11,135 bases of DNA, taken from assembly GCA_003024985.2 (NCBI GenBank), contig PXIH01S0052786.1; one strand, 5' to 3'. The position numbers were made by a program, and so were the translations under genes. Below the pieces are notes generated by a model. That model made no database searches. It was not told the DNA's origin and saw nothing but the letters and a program-made list of their open reading frames with translations. This DNA comes from Euperipatoides rowelli. Lineage: Eukaryota > Onychophora > Udeonychophora > Euonychophora > Peripatopsidae. Below are positions 7,163-11,135 of the stretch, one piece after another (the first letter of the stretch is position 1; the number at the start of each line of letters is the position of its first letter).

Positions 7163-7321
7163 TCACACTATCGGTTTTTTATTATAAAAATAATAAGCTT
7201 TTCGGGGAGCAGTCTCCACCTGTGCCACTGGAAGAGGATCAGGATCATATTGTAGGGAATCCACTTTTTGAGTGTTGACTGCCTGACAAATATTACAGTC
7301 TTGGTTGGAACTGTGATAGAC
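7163..7321 (-). CDS. Unassigned 52-codon reading frame, possible retroelement remnant
   Basis: An open minus-strand frame with no start codon that I trust. Its first two thirds are richer in Cys, Asp, Gln, Pro and Val than the AT-driven frames around it, with DCNICQAVN near residues 8-16 and DPDPLPVAQ near 28-36. A Cys-x-x-Cys-Gln followed by a PLPV-like phrase is reminiscent of the end of the zinc-binding domain and the linker of Ty3/gypsy integrases, and it lies on the same strand just downstream of the integrase relic. It may be part of a second, more decayed copy, or the tail of the pol protein. Function unassigned. Confidence 0.3.
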   Translation of the reverse strand, partial: VYHSSNQDCNICQAVNTQKVDSLQYDPDPLPVAQVETAPRKAYYFYNKKPIV

Positions 7322-7466
7322 CTAGGGTTTTAATTTAGGTTTTGTAACTTTTAATTTATTAATTGGTTTAGGCATGGAATCATTTTTATTTTCAGGATTA
7401 TTATTTAAAATGACATTGTTTAAAATTTTCCTAGTAGTTTAAGTCTATCAACTTACACACCTTTTA

Positions 7467-7489
7467 TTTTTTTTTGGGGGGGGGGGGGG
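7467..7489 (+). repeat. T9-G14 homopolymer junction
   Basis: Nine T at 7467-7475 run straight into fourteen G at 7476-7489. A G14 run is exceptional in DNA this AT-rich. It may form G-quadruplex-like structures, and its length is likely to be unreliable in the assembly. Confidence 0.95.
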
Positions 7490-7539
7490 TCTGAATATTT
7501 TTAACTTTATAATTCACATGAAAATTCTGACAACTATAG

Positions 7540-7775
7540 GGTATACAGGCCTTTAAATCTTGTTTTAATTTTCTGTTTTAGCCAGTATAACGTGTGGGGT
7601 CAAAACAAGGACTGCCTGTCGTATATTAAATTATCTTAATTTTTTGTTGGCTTGTTTAACCCAGCATGAATCGGTAGAAGCCTGGGATATGTTAAAAAAC
7701 ATCCAAATGAACTACTACCATTCTTTCAGTTAGTTCATGCACTGTGTCAGCAATATCAACACTCTTTACTTGATT
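7540..7775 (-). pseudogene. Integrase C-terminal region of the Ty3/gypsy relic
   Basis: Downstream of the integrase core the same frame continues past a TAA at 7776-7778 with a helical stretch (VDIADTVHELTERM) to a TAA at 7692-7694. The coding trace then changes frame and shows RQAVLVLTPHVILAKTEN from about 7621. That resembles the small barrel at the integrase C-terminus, where the family has a VGD-x-VL-phrase followed by a K-x-x-K-L stretch and GPY. The GPY motif itself is not clear; a stop-ridden RPVY at about 7550 may be its remnant. Confidence 0.6.
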
Positions 7776-8645
7776 TTACAAATTAAAGTCTGACAAGAGG
7801 TCTATGTGATCAGACCCATATAAAATGTAGAAAGGGCTTTCATTTGTAGAGCGATGTACTACTGTATTTATTGAATGTATTGCAAAAGGTAGTATTTTGT
7901 CCCAATTTGAATAGTTAGCATTGCACATTTTAGCAAGATCGTTGATTATTTTGCCATTAACTCTCGGCTTGTTCATTGCCTTGAGGGTGGTATGGGGATC
8001 TCAGGATGGGTTTTACGTTAAATTTTTTGCACAACGCTTGGAACACTTTCCTCATCATAGACCACCTCTATCAGTGACAATTTCTTTAAATCCAATATAC
8101 CTATTGAAAATGTTATTTAAATAGTCATTTAGTATCTTAGGAGCCTTCATATTTTCATAGGGCTTTCGATAGCAAATGTAGACTGTTTGTCCATCCACAA
8201 AATAATATATTTATTACCTTTTTTAGTTGTGTGGAACAGTCCCATGGGGTTAGTAGTACTACTGGTTGTAAGGATGCCATTGTGCATGGAACACTATATT
8301 TTTTGTCAAATTTTACAACTGAATATAGGCACAGATAGATGTCTTGCTGCATTGTCTCCCAAGGGAAATTATAATGAATATTTGAGGCAAAGTTTTAGCA
8401 AAAGAGAGGTGGCCATTAATTAATGAGTCATGATAGTTATAAATGATCTTGGACACAAGGGTATGTGGCACCATGGTCTGATATAAACTACCATAATAAT
8501 GATAAAATTTCACCCTTTTTAATATTGATTGATTGATTCCTGTCAAGGATGGATTCTCTCTCTCTTTAAATTCATTAGTTTTAATTTGTTTGATGAGTTT
8601 TTGACAAGGGGAATATGAATTTTGAACCTGAAAAAAATATATCAA
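7776..8645 (-). pseudogene. Integrase of the Ty3/gypsy relic
   Basis: Integrase joins the retroelement cDNA to chromosomal DNA. The zinc-binding domain is in the frame 8645-8313 (YHDSLINGHLSFAKTL, His72 and His79), and its Cys pair in the overlapping frame 8352-8155 reads CLYS, so the second Cys is Ser. The catalytic core sits in the third frame: VDGQTVYI with the first Asp at 8193-8195, then TDRGG with the second Asp at 8070-8072, 40 residues apart as usual for Ty3/gypsy integrases. The Glu of NEQAES is at 7963-7965. The gap to it is 104 bases, one short of 35 codons. The end (VNGKIINDLAKMC, SNWDKILPFAIHSINT, SPFYILYG) is in frame 7976-7776. All three acids survive, but frameshifts and stops break the frame. 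Confidence 0.92.
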
Positions 8646-8854
8646 TTGACAGGGGGTCTCTTACTTTGATGACTGATGCTATTATAGTAGAATAGAAATT
8701 TCAGGTCTTCATCATAGCCAGGCCTGATCTAATTGTAACCTGTGCTCCTGTATGGATAACAACCTGATCTAATTAATCTCAGCTTGCTATCCTTAAGCTG
8801 GAAAACATAAGTAAGAAGCCTTTGGTTTGTTCTAAGGATGACTTGCTAGCCAAT
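8646..8854 (-). pseudogene. Decayed link between RNase H and integrase
   Basis: By position this should encode the end of RNase H and the tether to integrase, but no motif survives with confidence. The final RNase H Asp region (normally a TDH motif) is not seen. The phrase aacctgatctaatt (near 8761) and cctgatctaatt (near 8723) form a small direct repeat. Confidence 0.4.
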
Positions 8855-9298
8855 GTAATATGATGGAACTGTGGAAGTGGATAGACAATTGTGAGGACCT
8901 ATTTTTTAATGGCCACATAGTTTCCCTCTTCCTTATTGAGCTTGCGACTACAGTCAGCAATATTTTGGATTAACTGTTCAACAAGAAAACACAAACCTAC
9001 ATCAGATGTTACTGTCAAAATAAAAAATGTTTTTTAAAGTCGGGGTATGTTAAAACTGGCACAGTTGTTAGACCATTTTTTAAAGTATTAAAAGCATTTT
9101 CAGCCTCTAATGACCAGGGCACCTTACCATTCCTTTTTTTTTTCAAAGCATGTAGAGTGGGGTGGCAATTTCTGAAAATTTTTATAAAGTGATGATAAAA
9201 CCCAACTGAACCAAGTAAGCTTCAAATGGGCTTTGTAGTGACAAGCATAGGGAACTTATGTAATGACTTAATATTTTGCTTTGTAGGCCAACTTCCAT
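8855..9298 (-). pseudogene. RT thumb/RNase H segment, duplicate copy 1 (downstream in reading order)
   Basis: This copy keeps the connection intact: PWSLEAENAFNTLK and PVLTYPDFKKHF (about 9130-9010, minus) are in one frame, where copy 2 has lost a base. Its RNase H part (NKEEGNYVAIKK, then a TAG) is worse, with Glu-to-Lys and Glu-to-stop changes where copy 2 still reads EKEALA. The Asp-Ala of the RNase H TDAS motif is missing (T-V-T-S-D-V-G), as in copy 2. Its lower end, not its upper end, leads on towards integrase, so in the unduplicated element this would be the downstream half. Confidence 0.85.
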
Positions 9299-9300
9299 AA

Positions 9301-9743
9301 GTAATATGATGGAACTGTGGAAGTGCATAAACAATTGCGAGGGCCTCTTTTTCAATGGCCGCATAGTTCCCCTCGTCCTTATTGAGCTTGCGACTACAGT
9401 AAGCAATATGTTGTAATTGGCTGTTCAACAAGAAAACACAAACCTACATCAGATGTGGCTGTCAAAATAAAAAATGTTTTTTAAAGTTGGGGTATGTTAA
9501 AACTTACACAGTTGTAAGACTATTTTTTAAAGTATTAAAAGCATTTTCAGCTTCTAGTGACAGGGCACCTTACCATTCCTTTTTTTTTTTCAAAGCATGT
9601 AGAGTGGGGTGGCAATTTCTGAAAATTTTTATAAAGTGACGATAAAACCCAACTGAACAAAGTAAGCTTCAAAAGTGCTTTGTAGTGACAAGCATAAAGA
9701 ACTTGTAATAACTTAATATTTTGCTCAGTAGGCAAACTTCCAT
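9301..9743 (-). pseudogene. RT thumb/RNase H segment, duplicate copy 2 (upstream in reading order)
   Basis: Continuous with the RT domain above it. The start shows FLGNIVLNKDGSLPTEQN (9777 downwards), the primer-grip/thumb boundary of Ty3/gypsy RT. A one-base deletion in ccctg-tcacta breaks the connection. The RNase H part then reads HIAYCSRKLNKDEGNY and AAIEKEALAIVYAL in the frame 9431-9222, a clear match. After YGSW the frame runs directly into the second thumb copy (PTKQNIK), which proves the head-to-tail junction. RNase H would remove RNA from the RNA-DNA hybrid. Confidence 0.9.
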
Positions 9744-10467
9744 CTTTGTTTAAAACTATATTTCCTAAAAATTTCAAAGAGTCTCTAAATAGACAAATTT
9801 TGAGTGGTCTAAAGCCTATTAATTTTTCTTAGAACTGCTAAGAATTTGGATAAAACTACTAAGTGCTCTTCTACAGAATTTCTGAAAATATTATCAAGAT
9901 AGACTAGGACCTTGTCTCTAGATTTTATTGTTTTAAGATACTTATTGATATTTGCTGGAATACAGCAGCCAAAGTAGAGAGACTATATGTCTTCCGTCAC
10001 AGAATGAAGTGTATACTTTAAGCTAATCTTACATTAAAATAGTCATTGTTGAGTTCCAAAGTTGAAAATACTTTAGCACCTCCTAATTTCAATAATATGT
10101 TATCTATTCTCACAAGAGGGAGATGATAGGCTCTTTATGTGTTTTACTGTTTTTTCAAATCCAAAATGACTCAGCTATCGCTAACATTATCTCTTTTAGG
10201 TACCACTAATATTGATAAATTGCATCTAGTATCTTTAGCTTTTTTAATTATTCCAACTTTTCTAGCTGTTTCAATTCTATTTTTTTTAGACTCGTATTGG
10301 TATTTTAAAATATTTTTGTCATCAATGAATTTAGGTTCTATTTGGTCAACATTAGCACCCATCATCTTTTGCAAATCCTTTATTAAAATAACTTTATTGT
10401 CCTGTAAAAATTTTAATAGCTTATTTTTTTTATAATTGTCGATAGCCTGTGATACAGGCTGGCAGTA
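9744..10467 (-). pseudogene. Reverse transcriptase of the Ty3/gypsy relic
   Basis: The frame 10467-10174 leads in with an N-terminal segment and KVGIIKKAKD...LVVPKRDN, the fingers motif normally followed by K-x-x-R-x-x-x-D-Y. The same frame goes on through stops to HLPLVRIDNILLKLGGAKVF (about 10115-10057) and STLELNNDYFNVRLA. Here the first catalytic Asp is Glu (10054-10056). LAAVFQQ follows, then a frame change to VLVYLDNIF, where the YxDD box reads YLDN (Asn at 9890-9892). Next is EEHLVVLSKFLAVLRK. At least five in-frame stops lie between 10173 and 9930. Both substitutions would kill polymerase activity even without the stops. Confidence 0.92.
10444..10460. repeat. 7-bp perfect hairpin upstream of RT
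   Basis: The arms agcctgt and acaggct flank gat, a GC-rich stem with a 3-nt loop in the start of the RT reading frame on the minus strand. Probably chance, though it falls in the PR-RT boundary region. Confidence 0.6.
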
Positions 10468-10578
10468 TCACTGACCGAAACAAACGATTATTGATTCCCC
10501 AGTCTTTGATCTTGAACAGTCTGCTTAATTCATCATCTTTGGATGGACTTTCTTTCAGATGAAGTGAGTCGCACATTA

Positions 10579-10835
10579 TGTTTCAACGTCCTCAGCTTGG
10601 TTTACTAAATCAATCCAGGGATGATTTAAATTAAAATTAAAATAAATATTTCCTATATGAAAATTCATGAGGGCCTTGTGCTCTGTTAAAGGAGCTGCAC
10701 CAATAATAATATGGAAGGCAGAACCAGTTTACAACAGAGCAAAATATGCTGTATGTAAAAAAAAAAAATTACTGAGCTGGCTATGGTAAATTAACATTGA
10801 TATTATAGCAGACCATTGACAGATTGACAGTCCTA
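10579..10835 (-). pseudogene. Aspartic protease end of the Ty3/gypsy relic
   Basis: The retroviral-type aspartic protease would release the Gag and Pol proteins. The frame 10728-10579 (50 codons, stop at 10576-10578) reads AFHIIIGAAPLTEHKALMNF, matching the I-I-G-x-D-F-L-x-x-x-x-A-x-x-x-F end of Ty3/gypsy proteases, with the Asp after IIGA replaced by Ala-Pro. Upstream in another frame, VNG near 10828 and IASSVIFF near 10787 may be the remains of the flap-side strand and of the active-site region, where D-T-G-S-x-V is expected. The catalytic Asp and Gly are gone. The protease end is a good match and the active-site part is tentative. Confidence 0.65.
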
Positions 10836-10895
10836 TGATGGCTGCTGTTAGAATTCCTTATCAATGTATTGTTCATTAATAAGCATCAATTTTGT

Positions 10896-11078
10896 TCAGC
10901 TGTCAATCACACATAATTGGTTTGTTAATATAGTTAGATAAAAAAACTTAATAATCACATGTTTTGTTTTATCAAAACTAGAATACTTCTGGCTGAAATG
11001 ATTTCTTTTTGCATTACCATGCACACTACCTATATTACCTGAATAGGGGGAGTAATCATAGCGCAGCAGATAGACCAA
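10896..11078 (-). pseudogene. Possible gag nucleocapsid remnant upstream of protease
   Basis: An open minus-strand frame of 60 codons lies where the gag nucleocapsid is expected, just upstream of the protease trace. The stretch YSPYSGNIGSVHGNA followed by KRNHF has the spacing of a loose C-x2-C-x5-H-x4-C knuckle if Tyr, Tyr, Ser and Ala replace the metal ligands, and a basic run follows. No true Cys or His ligand remains in place, so this rests mainly on position. The displayed start is not meaningful. It could simply be a chance frame. Confidence 0.25.
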
Positions 11079-11135
11079 ATGTATATTTATTTGTTCATTT
11101 TAATTGGATCTCTTTTTGTTTCATTATAGGCTATA

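Larger units (their letters stand above)
8855..9743 (-). repeat. Tandem duplication, two copies of about 444 bp
   Basis: Bases 8855-9298 and 9301-9743 match along their whole length with an offset of 446 bp, roughly nine in ten bases identical by eye. Each copy covers the end of the RT thumb, the connection and most of RNase H. The copies abut at about 9299-9300. Unlike the 95-bp block at 1276-1466, the copies differ at many sites, so this is a real, fairly old duplication and not an assembly slip. Confidence 0.93.
7540..10835 (-). pseudogene. pol: Dead Ty3/gypsy LTR-retrotransposon pol region
   Basis: Read from high to low coordinates, the minus strand shows the order protease, reverse transcriptase, RNase H, integrase, which is the Ty3/gypsy (Metaviridae) order and not the Ty1/copia one. 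Recognisable motifs include IIIGA (protease end), a YLDN box where YLDD is expected, SRKLNKDEGNYAAIEKEALA (RNase H), an HxxxxxxH zinc-binding pair and D,D(35)E of integrase. At least ten stops and frame changes interrupt it. The 444-bp RT-thumb/RNase H segment is present twice in tandem. Both LTRs are unidentified. The normal product would be a polyprotein that makes and inserts the DNA copy; this copy cannot be translated through. Confidence 0.92.

Noticed and set aside
7921-8423. Plus-strand open frames over the integrase region
   Set aside because: Antisense shadows of the minus-strand integrase, which has clear motifs.
10139-10435. Plus-strand open frame of 98 codons, hydrophobic
   Set aside because: Antisense to the reverse-transcriptase lead-in; hydrophobicity reflects the complement of Lys/Asn-rich codons.
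1-11135. CRISPR arrays, retrons, toxin-antitoxin pairs, tRNA or rRNA genes
   Set aside because: No regularly spaced identical repeats, no cloverleaf with both internal promoter boxes, and no prokaryotic gene organisation. The DNA looks eukaryotic and element-derived.

Overview
This looks like draft-assembly nuclear DNA of an animal, most likely an insect or other arthropod. It is very AT-rich, has no bacterial gene density, contains two single-N assembly joins (667 and 1371), and every recognisable coding trace is a broken mobile-element gene. I see no intact host gene, no rRNA or tRNA, no CRISPR array, and no coherent new system. What the window holds is a graveyard of at least three element types.

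Left part (1-2500). Positions 20-666 form a compact non-coding element with about 70-bp terminal inverted repeats, best read as a MITE. An N abuts its right end. From about 1003 to 2475 there is a decayed plus-strand fragment of a large family-B DNA polymerase protein of the multi-copy Polinton/Maverick/adintovirus-like kind. It keeps the N-terminal module, a CCHC zinc finger, the start of the exonuclease domain and the start of an endonuclease-VII-like DHCH module. It is split over several frames, carries a false-looking 95-bp duplication around the second N, and stops abruptly inside the DHCH module.

Middle part (2476-7160). A less AT-rich stretch of unknown identity runs to a poly(A) tract at 3512-3526 and may be a retroposed insertion. 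After it comes about 3.6 kb of AT-rich non-coding DNA with small structures: a 12-bp triple repeat, a decayed tandem repeat of about 110-120 bp, several hairpins, and a compound direct/inverted repeat at 5911-6023.

Right part (7160-11135). The minus strand carries a dead Ty3/gypsy LTR retrotransposon, read from high to low coordinates: a possible gag zinc-knuckle remnant, protease end, reverse transcriptase, RNase H, integrase with its D,D(35)E residues, and an integrase C-terminal region. It has many stops and frameshifts, altered reverse-transcriptase catalytic residues, and a 444-bp internal tandem duplication of the RT-thumb/RNase H segment. No LTR can be identified. None of these elements could work as it stands.
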